From: Metabacillus niabensis
GTDB lineage: Bacteria; Bacillota; Bacilli; Bacillales; Bacillaceae
DNA: 64,000 nucleotides
Assembly: GCF_020524345.1 (NCBI RefSeq)
Contig: NZ_JAIVLH010000008.1
Location: 124,001 to 188,000 of the forward strand
Direction of reading: 5' to 3'
A model generated the notes under the pieces. That model searched no databases and had not been told where the DNA came from. It saw only the letters and a list, made by a program, of their open reading frames with translations. The translations under genes and the position numbers were made by a program. Numbering within the stretch: position 1 is the stretch's first letter; every line of letters begins with the position of its first letter. Shown in pieces: positions 26,381 to 35,332 of the stretch.

Positions 26381-26681
26381 TTTCCCCTTCAGTTAGTAAT
26401 TGTTCATACACTCGTTCCCCATCTTTTAAACAAACTAAAAAGAGTGGATTATTGGTCTTTGCTTGTAAGGCAATTCCAATAATCCACTCTGATTCTTCAT
26501 TGTATATATATGTGTGCAATGAAACTGGATTAGGTAATATTTTCAACATATCCTCTGAAATTAGGTCTTCTTCTAGCTCATCATGATAAAGATGTACTGT
26601 TTCTTCTCCTACTGCATTTAATTCAACTGATATTCCGAATTTCTTTTCCATAAAGTCTATTAATTGCTCTATACCAAACAT
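26358..26681 (-). CDS. DUF950/SAUGI-like small acidic protein
   Basis: 107 acidic residues with SD AAAGGAG. In SCC elements the gene beside DUF960 encodes SAUGI (DUF950), an inhibitor of uracil-DNA glycosylase. The pattern ELEEDLISEDMLKILPN then LHTYIYN resembles the SAUGI stretch with a run of acidic residues, then L-x-T-Y-x-Y, and the length is right (about 112). The similarity is weak, so the identity rests largely on position. Confidence 0.6.
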   Translation of the reverse strand: MFGIEQLIDFMEKKFGISVELNAVGEETVHLYHDELEEDLISEDMLKILPNPVSLHTYIYNEESEWIIGIALQAKTNNPLFLVCLKDGERVYEQLLTEGENENDFTT

Positions 26682-26713
26682 GGCGTGACTCCTTTCAAAT
26701 AATTACTATTAGT

Positions 26714-27223
26714 TCACATTATGGCCTTTTCGTAAGGTACTAATTTCCACTGATGCTTTACAGCCGGATACAGAGGGTGAAAACCTTTTCGACCAAAATT
26801 CGCTTCTATTTGAAGGATGTTTACCTTTTTGTCTAACAACATTGCTAAAATCATTTTTAAGCGTTCAATAGCCTTCTTGTTTGACTCTACACCTTTTCCG
26901 ACTGCAATAATAACATCATCTACTCTTGGGATAGCTTCTTGAATACATTTCAAGTTTTCAATAACAGAATTTTTCGTTTCTTCTCCTTCAAGAGATGGAA
27001 ATAGATTAACGATATCTACAACACCGTATTCCAATTTAGAAAGGTTATTTATGACGTACATTGTTGTTTGGTCTTGCATAATTTCATCTGCCTGACCTGC
27101 AACTTTCATAATAACAAGAGCCTTTTTCCGGTTCTTGTCCCACTCTTTCCTTATAAGATACTTGTTTTTCATTTCGTTATCATAAATGACTTCTGTTTTT
27201 ATCGTGCTTTTTGTAGTTTTCAC
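26714..27223 (-). CDS. DUF1643 protein
   Basis: 169 residues from a GTG start whose SD (AAAGGAG) overlaps the end of the radC-like gene. It contains RKKALVIMKVAGQADEIMQDQTT, YGVVDIVNLFPS and DDVIIAVGKG, the usual DUF1643 layout (IM-x-N-P-S-x-A-D replaced here by IMKVAGQAD). DUF1643 is another regular SCC passenger, function unknown. Second gene of the four-gene operon. Confidence 0.78.
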   Translation of the reverse strand: MKTTKSTIKTEVIYDNEMKNKYLIRKEWDKNRKKALVIMKVAGQADEIMQDQTTMYVINNLSKLEYGVVDIVNLFPSLEGEETKNSVIENLKCIQEAIPRVDDVIIAVGKGVESNKKAIERLKMILAMLLDKKVNILQIEANFGRKGFHPLYPAVKHQWKLVPYEKAIM

Positions 27224-27235
27224 TTTTTTCTCCTT

Positions 27236-27700
27236 TCAGATATGTCCCGTTTCTTTAAGAGATACATATTTTTCAGCACAAACAATAAGATGGTCTAATA
27301 TATCTATCCCAATAATTTTCCCCGCTTCGACCAACCTTTTAGTGACTTCTATATCCTCTCTACTTGGAGTGGGATCATTACTGGGATGATTATGTCCAAC
27401 AATTATTGAGGCAGCATTACTTAAAATAGCTGACTTCATAACCTCCCTAGGATGAACTATACTTGAATTTAAGCTACCAATATGACAGACATTTATTGAA
27501 GTTGGCTGATTTTTTGTATCAAGTGAAACAACAATGAAGTATTCCCGGTCTGCATCGGATAAAAATTGTTTCAATAGTTTGTATCCATCCTCTGGAGATC
27601 GTATTGCTCTCTCTTTATATAGCAAACTAGATTCCTTTACAAGTTTAAGACTTACAATGTTAACACGTTTTGCTGGACTTTTTTGATTACAAGTTTTCAT
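27236..27700 (-). CDS. RadC/JAB (MPN) domain protein
   Basis: 154 residues; ATG at 27700 with SD AGGAGGAG (an upstream alternative at 27724 is less likely). The JAMM metal-binding motif GHNHPSNDPTPSRED and YFIVVSLDTKNQPTSINVCHIGSLNSSIVHPR are typical of RadC-like proteins lacking the N-terminal helix-hairpin-helix domain. Such short RadC proteins are frequent in SCC, plasmids and prophages; the biochemical role is unclear. First gene of the RadC-DUF1643-DUF950-DUF960 operon. Confidence 0.88.
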   Translation of the reverse strand: MKTCNQKSPAKRVNIVSLKLVKESSLLYKERAIRSPEDGYKLLKQFLSDADREYFIVVSLDTKNQPTSINVCHIGSLNSSIVHPREVMKSAILSNAASIIVGHNHPSNDPTPSREDIEVTKRLVEAGKIIGIDILDHLIVCAEKYVSLKETGHI

Positions 27701-27808
27701 AAAGCTCCTCCTAATTATCTTCAATCTCTTTGATTGAATTTATTTTATTAACTACTTATATAATATATATCTAAAATATCGTTTATTTCGCTATGTATAG
27801 TAAGGAAT

Positions 27809-28123
27809 TTAATTGAGTGATTCATTAGTAACTTTTCCTATGAACCTCATAAAATCCTCATCATTAAATGCAGCGAAAGTCTTTATGAAATATTCCATTT
27901 CAACCATTGCTGAAAATGATTTAACCGTCAGTAATTTTTCTATGTGATAGTTTAAATCATCGTATAATTTAAGTTGATATATTTGAAGATTAAATGAATC
28001 AAACTTACTACTTAAAACCAACATTGCTAACTCAGGTTCTAACGGATGTATCAACAATCCTTCGAAATTGAATTGTTCCAGTAATTCATTTGCAATTATT
28101 ACTCTTATATTTTCGACACTCAT
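27809..28123 (-). CDS. Hypothetical protein
   Basis: 104 residues with SD AGGAGG. Contains LIHPLEPELAMLVLSSKFDSFNLQIYQLKLYDDL; mixed alpha/beta, no family recognised. It is upstream of the radC-like gene by about 110 bp on the same strand and may be part of the same transcription unit. Confidence 0.6.
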   Translation of the reverse strand: MSVENIRVIIANELLEQFNFEGLLIHPLEPELAMLVLSSKFDSFNLQIYQLKLYDDLNYHIEKLLTVKSFSAMVEMEYFIKTFAAFNDEDFMRFIGKVTNESLN

Positions 28124-28770
28124 TAAATATCCCTCCTATTATCCTAAACATAAACTAACACAAACATGGTAAAAAATTACTATATTTTACGAAAAAATGG
28201 TTTATAATTAACAATGTATACAAAAATTTACAAAACTTAGTGATTATAATCTTCTAATACATGTGACCGCTTGAAAGAGATGATACAGTTTTTACTTGAT
28301 AAAATTGAGACACTTTTTCCAATTTGAAGTTGCATTTTCTACAGTAGTCTCTTGGCTTGCCGTTTCTAGTAATTAGTTAATGTAAGTTTTAGCACTATAA
28401 TTATGAATTGTTACTCTTAAGTTAATATATATAAGCTAATATTTATGCATATCTGTAAATTTATGCTTGCTGCACTACCGGAGCAGCATTCCTGTAATAA
28501 GTGAACCTTGCTTATAGTAGAAAAGGAGCAGGTTAATACAATAAGGCAGGAATTTTAAAGTTATTGCAAAACCATCTCGCTTTTTAGGCACTTCTCTGTA
28601 GTAAACAAACACACTTTGCCGCATCACTACGAACAAAATAACTACGGAAATAAAGTTAATCTTGGAATATACTATTATAAGTAGGTCAATAGGTTAACAA
28701 CGTCAATCTATCTTAAAATTCAGAGATTTTTAGAATGAACAATATGAAACTGTCATAGGAGAATCCTAAA
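28124..28770. other. 647-bp non-coding junction region
   Basis: No convincing gene on either strand. It separates the minus-strand SCC core from the plus-strand secreted nuclease. Base composition changes from AT-rich to mixed around 28450, with GCTGCACTACCGGAGCAGC (a small hairpin) near 28470. The stretch may be the scar of an older insertion, since no known IS end is identifiable. Confidence 0.4.
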
Positions 28771-29676
28771 ATGAAAACGAAAATGAACTATATAATCTTA
28801 CTTTTAACGACCATAATCATGGTTGGTTGTACCAACCATGAAGATACAACCACTAAAGATGTAGAAACTATCAATACGGTTGTGGATGAACCAGTATCAG
28901 AGAAATCAGAAGCAGGAGAAACATCAACCCAATCAAATGATGAACGGTTCGCAGGATACAAACTCATGGAAGTAGATGGAGGTGATTTGTCTGGAAATCG
29001 TGAACCGAACATCGTCGTTGACATTGGTTACGGAGATCGTGAATATTGGGCATTTACTAATGAATACGGACAATTAGTACGTGTCATTGCTGACGAAATC
29101 ATTCTACAAGATGACAGTAACGAACCTGTATTATCTTCTGGCCGATACTATTCGGATGAGGCAAAGGTTCCTGGCGTTGAAAGGGACGATTTAGATGAAG
29201 GACATATCATTGCTGATTCTCTCGGAGGAGTATCGAATGCTTATAATATTACCCCACAAGATAGTACGCTCAACCGACATGGTGACCAAGCCTATTTAGA
29301 AGATTCGATCCGCAAGGCAGATGGGACCACTAATTTTGAAGCGATTATCACCTATCCGGATACGGAAACGCAGATTCCTTCCAGTTATCAGTATACCTAT
29401 ACAATAAACGGAAATGTCATTACGGATTCATTTTACAATGTGAACCCGGATGAAGTAAACGAATCACTTGGACTAACCGGAAATAAGGACTCCGAGTCCG
29501 AACCAGCAAGTTCTTCCACAAATGAAGGGGATCTTTCTAGTGTTGATACAAACGGTAATGGACAGGTGACAATCGCAGAAGCAAAAGCAGCAGGTTTCAG
29601 TATGCCAATAACTAGTGATCATTGGTTGTACAAATATATGAGAGATAATGATAACGACGGTATGGTAGGCGAGTAA
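28771..29676 (+). CDS. Secreted DNA/RNA non-specific endonuclease lipoprotein
   Basis: 301 residues. A lipobox (MVGC, Cys20) ends the signal peptide, so the protein is a membrane-anchored exported lipoprotein. An acidic linker is followed by a NucA/EndA-type nuclease domain (about 60-230) with DEGHIIADSLGG (the DRGH-like catalytic His) and a downstream N-x-N-x-T-PQ pattern (NAYNITPQDSTLN). The C-terminal DTNGNGQVTIAEA and DNDNDGM are an Excalibur/EF-hand-like calcium motif. GC content is clearly higher than in its neighbours, so it was probably acquired separately. SD AGGAG. Role: degrading extracellular DNA or incoming foreign DNA (inference). Confidence 0.85.
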   Translation: MKTKMNYIILLLTTIIMVGCTNHEDTTTKDVETINTVVDEPVSEKSEAGETSTQSNDERFAGYKLMEVDGGDLSGNREPNIVVDIGYGDREYWAFTNEYGQLVRVIADEIILQDDSNEPVLSSGRYYSDEAKVPGVERDDLDEGHIIADSLGGVSNAYNITPQDSTLNRHGDQAYLEDSIRKADGTTNFEAIITYPDTETQIPSSYQYTYTINGNVITDSFYNVNPDEVNESLGLTGNKDSESEPASSSTNEGDLSSVDTNGNGQVTIAEAKAAGFSMPITSDHWLYKYMRDNDNDGMVGE

Positions 29677-29728
29677 GCCACTAGAACCCTTAGGTATTAT
29701 GATTAAATGTACATAAAGTAACGGATCT

Positions 29729-29755
29729 AGCTGCCATGGGGCAGCTTCTTCTATT
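29729..29755 (+). terminator. Terminator after the nuclease lipoprotein
   Basis: AGCTGCC ATGG GGCAGCT hairpin followed by TCTTCTATTTC, about 55 bp downstream of the stop codon. The T-tract is weak. Confidence 0.55.
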
Positions 29756-29895
29756 TCATGAAAGTGGCAGGTTTGTTTAATAAGACTTTTTTGAAGGAGT
29801 CCATCAAATGGATAAGGAAACCGTATGTTCTTAGATGATATAATTGTATAGTTAATTACTGTCTACAAAATGACAAAAATAAGAAGGGGTGCAGA

Positions 29896-30648
29896 ATGAG
29901 TAAGAATCAAGAATACCAAGATAACATAGAGCAAAGATGCTTGGATTTAGTAAAAAACAAAATAAATAAAAAAGATTGTTTTGGTATGTCAAATCAACAG
30001 TATATTGAATTACAAAAATGGTTAAAAGATGCTAAGCCTAATCAGAATAGTAATGAATTTCCAGATTTTATATTTGAAGATGGCTTTATAGAACATTTTG
30101 CAGTTACTTCATCATCAGAGGGAAGAAAAGGGGCAAAACAGAAGAAAGAATCTTTGTTCTTAAAAAGGAAGAGTGAAACTACTTTTTTAAGTAATCTTGA
30201 TAGTAGCGGAGTGGATACGCTAGTAAGCAAATCATTTTCTCGCCCATTTGAACAACACACACATCTTAATATTGTAAATTCAATAAAGAAAAATTGGCTA
30301 AAACATATAAAAAGTTATGAGAAAAAAATGTCTCCATCTAAACATGGTATTTTTCTACTTGATTATATAGATTTTAATATTCACACTGCAATTAGCAGAG
30401 AAAATGAGCCAGCAGAAATTTTTAAGTCATATAGAATAAGTGCAGACAAGAATTTATTAGAGTGGATACATACATTTAAATTAAAAATTGAATATCTAAT
30501 CTTGAGTAACCCTTTCTCTATTGAAGTAATAAGAATAGACCAAATACTCAATATTATAGAGAGCATTCCCAGAGTTACATATGCACCTATTATAGGAATG
30601 GAATCTCATAAATATATAGGCTATAAAAGGAAGAAAAGAGATACTTAG
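29896..30648 (+). CDS. Hypothetical protein, possible nuclease-like N-terminus
   Basis: 250 residues with SD AAGGGGTG. The N-terminal region has EFPDFIFEDGFIEHFAVTSS followed by GRKGAKQKKE, a D...E plus K arrangement that could be a PD-(D/E)XK nuclease-like active site (inference). The C-terminal half has FLLDYIDFNIHTAIS and helices. No named family. A lone gene between the nuclease lipoprotein and the integrase, back to the AT-rich composition of the element. Confidence 0.6.
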   Translation: MSKNQEYQDNIEQRCLDLVKNKINKKDCFGMSNQQYIELQKWLKDAKPNQNSNEFPDFIFEDGFIEHFAVTSSSEGRKGAKQKKESLFLKRKSETTFLSNLDSSGVDTLVSKSFSRPFEQHTHLNIVNSIKKNWLKHIKSYEKKMSPSKHGIFLLDYIDFNIHTAISRENEPAEIFKSYRISADKNLLEWIHTFKLKIEYLILSNPFSIEVIRIDQILNIIESIPRVTYAPIIGMESHKYIGYKRKKRDT

Positions 30649-31121
30649 TAATATAAGGCAGTATTTGTGTACTTAAGGCAAGTGGAGAATTCTATTAAGT
30701 AAATTCCATTTTGTGGAGTTAAATCAATATAATTTTAGCTTCAGATATGTCGTGCTTTTCTTATATTAATATATCTCATTTAACTTCAAAAATGAGGTTT
30801 GTGAAACAATGTACTCAAACTATAAGGGCTTTAGTAAAGCAAAGGAAGAATAAAAAAAGAGCTAAATATGCAAATTTTTATACATTACTAGTATTTTTCA
30901 GCTCTTTTTATGATAAAACATACTTCCATAAAATAGCTTTTATTAATCAAAAGAACACATTGTTTTTAATCTAATTTCCAATTAGCTGCGTCAATTAAAT
31001 GAGCAAAAACTGTTTCATTTTGCATGACGGTCACAACATAGTTGGAACCATTAGAAAAATGAATTTCTGATAGGGAAATTCAAAAATTTTACAACTTAAC
31101 TCTCAATAGAGGTGATATATT
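30649..31121. other. Intergenic region with a small att-like palindrome
   Basis: No gene with a credible start. It contains CTCATTT (30775) and AAATGAGGTTT (30789-30799) as a loose palindrome like the att regions, a GAGCT...AGCTC hairpin with a long loop (about 30855-30908), and a small gene remnant on the minus strand. Confidence 0.35.
30966..31076 (-). pseudogene. Remnant of a truncated small gene
   Basis: Open without an initiator: reads IHFSNGSNYVVTVMQNETVF then AHLIDAANWKLD and a stop, bounded upstream by an in-frame stop codon. It looks like the C-terminal end of a small protein whose 5' part was lost, perhaps when the integrase gene arrived. Identity unknown. Confidence 0.3.
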
Positions 31122-32225
31122 GTGGCAAGTATACAAAAGAGGGGTAAAACATATCAGTACACTGTTAGTTACATGGAAAATGGTAAAGCAAAACAAATTA
31201 GAAAAGGTGGATTTCGCACAAAAAAAGAAGCAAAAATAGCCGCTGCTGCTATAGAAGTACATTTAAGTAAAGGGGTGATTCCACATTTAAAACCTGTTCC
31301 TTTTGATGAATATTTTGATAAATGGGTAAAACTATATAAATCTCATTTAAGCCAAACAACCCAACAACATTACATGTATACGTCTAAGGCAATTAAGATT
31401 CATTTCGGAAGTAAATCATTGCAAGAGATAAAAAGACACGATTATCAATTTTTTTTAAATGAGTACGGTTCTAACAAGGCAAAGGAAACCGTTGAAAAAT
31501 TAAATGCACATATCCGTGCCTGTGTAAAAGATGCAATTGAAGAACAAATTATACAATATGATTTTACAAGAAAGGCAGTACTGACTTGGAGCACACCTGC
31601 TAAAAAATCCACTGATAAATATTTAAATTACAAAGAAAGTGAAATTTTATTAAAAGAAATATGGAAGGAAATTAATAATAGTTTGTGCTATTCCTTGTTA
31701 CTGTTAGCATTAACATCAGGAATGCGTTTTGCAGAGATAGTAGGGTTAACCAGAAGTGATTTCGACTTTGTAAATCAAACTATTTCAATTAATAAAACCT
31801 GGGGATACATGAAGCGAAACCCTGAAGGATTTGGATTAACTAAAAATGAATATTCCAATAGAACGATTAAAATGGACACAAAAACAATGTCTCATTTTGA
31901 AAATTTATTTGATTCCACATTACCCAATTTACATCAATTAGTTTTTTATAGTCCTAAATCAAAATACAAGGTAATAAGTAATACTACTGCTAATAAACAA
32001 TTAAAAAAAACATTAGCACAACTAGGTTTAGAACCAATTACTGTTCATGGATTAAGGCATACCCATGTGAGTACACTACTTTATAAGAAGGTATCCATTT
32101 ATTATGTGAGTGAACGTTTAGGTCATAGCAATATAGAGACAACATTAAATGAATACTCACATCTCGTTAAGGAATTAAGGGAAGAAGATGAGAAAAAAAC
32201 TATAGATATATTTAATAATATCTAA
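31122..32225 (+). CDS. Phage/ICE-type tyrosine integrase
   Basis: 367 residues from a GTG start (SD AGAGGTGATA). The N-terminal arm-binding domain reads MASIQKRGKTYQYTVSY, followed by a SAM-like core-binding domain (about 60-150). The catalytic domain has the full set: Arg in TSGMRFAEIVGL, Lys in the beta hairpin, HGLRHTH (His, Arg), LGHSNIETTL (His) and Tyr in EYSHL. It is complete and probably active. No excisionase is visible, and attachment sites for it cannot be pointed out. A second integrase in an element that already has a serine recombinase suggests a nested or decayed second element. Confidence 0.87.
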   Translation: MASIQKRGKTYQYTVSYMENGKAKQIRKGGFRTKKEAKIAAAAIEVHLSKGVIPHLKPVPFDEYFDKWVKLYKSHLSQTTQQHYMYTSKAIKIHFGSKSLQEIKRHDYQFFLNEYGSNKAKETVEKLNAHIRACVKDAIEEQIIQYDFTRKAVLTWSTPAKKSTDKYLNYKESEILLKEIWKEINNSLCYSLLLLALTSGMRFAEIVGLTRSDFDFVNQTISINKTWGYMKRNPEGFGLTKNEYSNRTIKMDTKTMSHFENLFDSTLPNLHQLVFYSPKSKYKVISNTTANKQLKKTLAQLGLEPITVHGLRHTHVSTLLYKKVSIYYVSERLGHSNIETTLNEYSHLVKELREEDEKKTIDIFNNI

Positions 32226-32273
32226 AAACTAGGCTTGAAATAGGCATTCTTCTTACTCTCACATTCCTTTGAT

Positions 32274-32471
32274 TTACTCTTTCTCTATTTTTCTAACTTT
32301 ATTTAGACTTCTCATTCCAGAATCATAAGGTTGACTGTAGTAAATCTCACCACATTTTACACATTGGACATCACAAATGCGATTATATATTAATTGTTGG
32401 GGTTTTTCTAAAGATTTGGATGGTTCTTCAATTCTGATTACATCTAGAATTCCTCCGCACTTACAAACCAT
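32274..32471 (-). CDS. Small zinc-ribbon-like protein
   Basis: 65 residues from the ATG at 32471 (SD GGAG, spacing 7). C-x-C near the start (MVCKCGG) and C-x-x-C later (CVKCGEIYY) form a probable zinc ribbon, with a basic end KVRKIEKE. Function unknown. Lies at the end of the MORC-type operon, 45 bp after the 99-residue gene. Confidence 0.55.
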   Translation of the reverse strand: MVCKCGGILDVIRIEEPSKSLEKPQQLIYNRICDVQCVKCGEIYYSQPYDSGMRSLNKVRKIEKE

Positions 32472-32516
32472 CTTTCCACTCCGTTCTTTGTTAATCAATT
32501 TTGAGCACAAATTTAT

Positions 32517-32816
32517 TTACTTTAGATATTCTTTTATTGATACATTCTCAATTTTGGAAGTTTGGCATAATAAATTCCAATAAAAATCATCAGTGATGTT
32601 ACTTTTACTGTACAGATATAGTATATCCGCCTTAACTAATTCTTTAGTTATCATAATCATGAGATTATCATAGCTATTGATTTGATCTACAATTAATGCA
32701 GCAAGTTCCCAATCTTCCTTCTCAAACTCTTCTTTCATCCTATTCAATACTTCTTTTGTGTTTAAATTTTCCTGTTCTTGATAATAAACTAAGGCTAACT
32801 TCAAAACGATCACCAA
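32517..32816 (-). CDS. Hypothetical small helical protein
   Basis: 99 residues from a probable TTG or GTG start without a clear SD. Helical, with ALIVDQINSYDNLMIMITKELVKADIL. No family recognised. Lies 76 bp after the HNH gene of the MORC-type operon on the same strand and could be part of that transcript. Confidence 0.45.
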   Translation of the reverse strand: MVIVLKLALVYYQEQENLNTKEVLNRMKEEFEKEDWELAALIVDQINSYDNLMIMITKELVKADILYLYSKSNITDDFYWNLLCQTSKIENVSIKEYLK

Positions 32817-32892
32817 ATTCTAAAATATATTTACTTCAGTTTATGTAGCTTACCAATTGCTATAAAGAAATAAAGAAAAAAGGGCCGTTTCT

Positions 32893-33735
32893 TTAGCCCT
32901 TACCAACCTTCATATTTGATGAAATGATACTTTTAAGTTCTTCTATCAAATAAGGGGGGGTCCTTTTGTGTAGCATTGCATGACAATTAGGGCATACAGG
33001 TACCAGATCTTTCTCAAGGTTTATTTTATAATCTGGACTTAATTCCGATACTGGTGTTATATGGTGAACATGAATAAAACCTTTACCTAAAGATCCATAC
33101 ATTTGTATGAAATCAAAATCACATACTTTACAAATACACCCATGGATTTTTATGCAAGCCTGCCTATTAAATTGACTTCTTTCATACCGATTCATTTCTA
33201 TACGGGTTACTGCACCCTCAGGAAGCCCCACTGTACTTTCATCAATTGACACTTCTTCTAAAGGAAGAAGTGTCAAAACTAGTCCAAGTATCGCATCTGA
33301 TATATCTAAAATAACATTTTTAAATTCTGTAATATCTAACTCATCAACAATAATTGGTGCTTTAGAAAGTCTTAAATAAAGTTGTGTCCAACTTCCACTC
33401 CATTTATTTATATCTACTGGATTAACTTCTTCACCATTTACTTCCATGGATAATTCATGTAAACATCTTTGAGCAAGAAGTTTGAAAATGTTCTTTTTAT
33501 ATGTTTCAGAAGTACCCATTATTTTAAGGAGACCAGCAGAAAAATTATCTGGAATAAATTCCGCTGATAGATTTCTCCATTCTAACGTTACTTTGATTAT
33601 GAATCCAACTCCATATTCAATATCTGTTGGCCTAAACTCAATTCTGTCAGAAAAAGAAGAACCCTTCAAATTAACTCCATATTTTTCTGCAAGTTCTTCT
33701 GTTAATTTATTAACATCAATTTGTTTCATTATCAT
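32893..33735 (-). CDS. HNH endonuclease of the MORC-type operon
   Basis: 280 residues. The C-terminal McrA-like HNH domain (about 195-265) reads CKVCDFDF, HVHHITPVSEL and VPVCPNCHAMLHK, with both zinc Cys pairs and catalytic His present. The N-terminal about 170 residues (RPTDIEYGVGFIIKVTLEW) are unrecognised and may bind DNA. The start codon overlaps the end of the GHKL ATPase gene by about 20 bp, implying tight coupling; the ATG at 33729 or 33735 could be used. Likely the nuclease effector of the locus. Confidence 0.85.
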   Translation of the reverse strand: MIMKQIDVNKLTEELAEKYGVNLKGSSFSDRIEFRPTDIEYGVGFIIKVTLEWRNLSAEFIPDNFSAGLLKIMGTSETYKKNIFKLLAQRCLHELSMEVNGEEVNPVDINKWSGSWTQLYLRLSKAPIIVDELDITEFKNVILDISDAILGLVLTLLPLEEVSIDESTVGLPEGAVTRIEMNRYERSQFNRQACIKIHGCICKVCDFDFIQMYGSLGKGFIHVHHITPVSELSPDYKINLEKDLVPVCPNCHAMLHKRTPPYLIEELKSIISSNMKVGKG

Positions 33736-35332
33736 CTAACTCCGGCTCAGGGAGATCTTCAACAAGTCTTCTTAGTATTCTTGAGACTTCGTACCTAAGC
33801 TCTTCTAAATGATATTTCGTATTTTCACTAATTGTACCTAATTCAGCCTCACTTAGAGCCCAGAGCAATGAATCCATTCCTTGAATAGTTACACCCGAGC
33901 TTAAATTAGGGATATATACTTTATGATAATATGCATGATTAGTGTTAATTTTAACCGCATGATGAGTACCAATTAAAGCAGGTTTCCACAATAGACCATC
34001 TTCAATTGAATCCACAGGCGACACATGTAACTCATTATCTTTAACTGGTTCAAGAATCGGTAACTTAATTCGAACTTTCCCCTTTTTATTCGTTACTTCT
34101 ACATCATTATTCGCTTTATCCTTAACTTCTAAATCAGATATTTTTAATTCATTCTCACGATTACCAATACCTTTATTAGATGTATCATGGGCTCCCTTTG
34201 AAGCTTTCTTCACATTTTTCTTTTGACCTTTACGATATCTTTCATCAGCAGCTCTTCTTGGTGCAGGTAGAAACTGCTCTTTTAACCAGTTATACAATTC
34301 GCTATTTAAAGCTATTCTTGACTTTTTTATATCTACATTGAATGCTTCATCTAATAGATACTCAAATGAGAATTCTACCCTTAATAAAGTGCCATGGGGT
34401 TCATTTGTATACATTCCCAACCAATTACCGAAATGAATCAAGCGATTCTCCCTATAAACAAAGAATCCCTGAAGGTCATTAGATAGCTTTGCTTTTTTCT
34501 TTGCCTCTTCAGTAGAAAATTCCTCTTTCCTCGGTAAAACATAAGCTTTTACACTAAAGGATGTTTTTGTTCCATCCTCAAATTCAACTGGTTGTATCTG
34601 TTTAGCGACTAATTCAGTGTTAGGTTCATCAGTGCAAAATGGATCCCATGGTTCAATTAATTGATCGTTGATTTTGATCGTTACATTAGGTGCTTCTTCA
34701 TAGTTAGAATCTAAAAAACGTTGATAGACCATAGCAACGTGTTCTCTTAAGCTAAAAACTATCTTATCTAAAGCTCTACGTGCATGAGTTCCAGATGGAT
34801 CTTGATAATCTTTAAGTAATCTATCAACCTTTTCCCAAGTAACAATTGTCCCTGAACCGTTATTAGAAACATTCTCAAGCATTTGTATCTCTTGCTCACT
34901 TGGATTAAGAAAAAGTAATTCCCAATCATCTGCGTCAGCTACATGATCTAAGTCCCAACGCGCTTTGAATATCTGTGATTGACCATTATCTCTAGTTGTG
35001 ACAGATAAAGAACGACAAAAAGCAGTAGAAGCTGTTTTTAAACCCAATCCAAATTTTCCTAAACTTTTCTGATTTTCTCTCTGTGGAGAACCGTATGTCA
35101 TGGCTGAAACTAATCCCGATTCATTCATGCCAATACCATTGTCAGCTATGAATATTGTAATATCCCCCATAAAATCCATGTCAATAGAGATTTCAACATT
35201 TGTAGCATTTGCCGCAATTGAGTTATCTATAATATCTGCCATAGCAGTATTAAACTCATATCCTGTATCTCTAAGACCCTCTATAGTTCTTATTGCATGT
35301 GGCGGAACAACTTTCTTGTCTAATACTTTCAT
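33716..35332 (-). CDS. MORC/MutL-like GHKL ATPase
   Basis: 538 residues. The GHKL ATPase domain (about 10-190) shows the N box MADIIDNSIAANA, the G1 box IADNGIGM and the G2 box GKFGLGLKTAS. An S5-like second domain likely follows (about 220-350). Prokaryotic MORC homologues joined to SNF2 helicases, EcoRII-N domains, HNH nucleases and C5 methylases were predicted as restriction-modification-like systems by Iyer, Abhiman and Aravind. All those partners are present here. It overlaps the EcoRII-N gene upstream by 4 bp and the HNH gene downstream by 20 bp. DNA clamp and ATP-driven communication between sensor and nuclease is the inferred role. Confidence 0.85.
   Translation of the reverse strand: MKVLDKKVVPPHAIRTIEGLRDTGYEFNTAMADIIDNSIAANATNVEISIDMDFMGDITIFIADNGIGMNESGLVSAMTYGSPQRENQKSLGKFGLGLKTASTAFCRSLSVTTRDNGQSQIFKARWDLDHVADADDWELLFLNPSEQEIQMLENVSNNGSGTIVTWEKVDRLLKDYQDPSGTHARRALDKIVFSLREHVAMVYQRFLDSNYEEAPNVTIKINDQLIEPWDPFCTDEPNTELVAKQIQPVEFEDGTKTSFSVKAYVLPRKEEFSTEEAKKKAKLSNDLQGFFVYRENRLIHFGNWLGMYTNEPHGTLLRVEFSFEYLLDEAFNVDIKKSRIALNSELYNWLKEQFLPAPRRAADERYRKGQKKNVKKASKGAHDTSNKGIGNRENELKISDLEVKDKANNDVEVTNKKGKVRIKLPILEPVKDNELHVSPVDSIEDGLLWKPALIGTHHAVKINTNHAYYHKVYIPNLSSGVTIQGMDSLLWALSEAELGTISENTKYHLEELRYEVSRILRRLVEDLPEPELDDNETN

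Noticed and set aside
30747-30974. A 75-residue plus-strand frame
   Set aside because: Very AT-rich, no SD, unusual composition; it lies across hairpin sequence.
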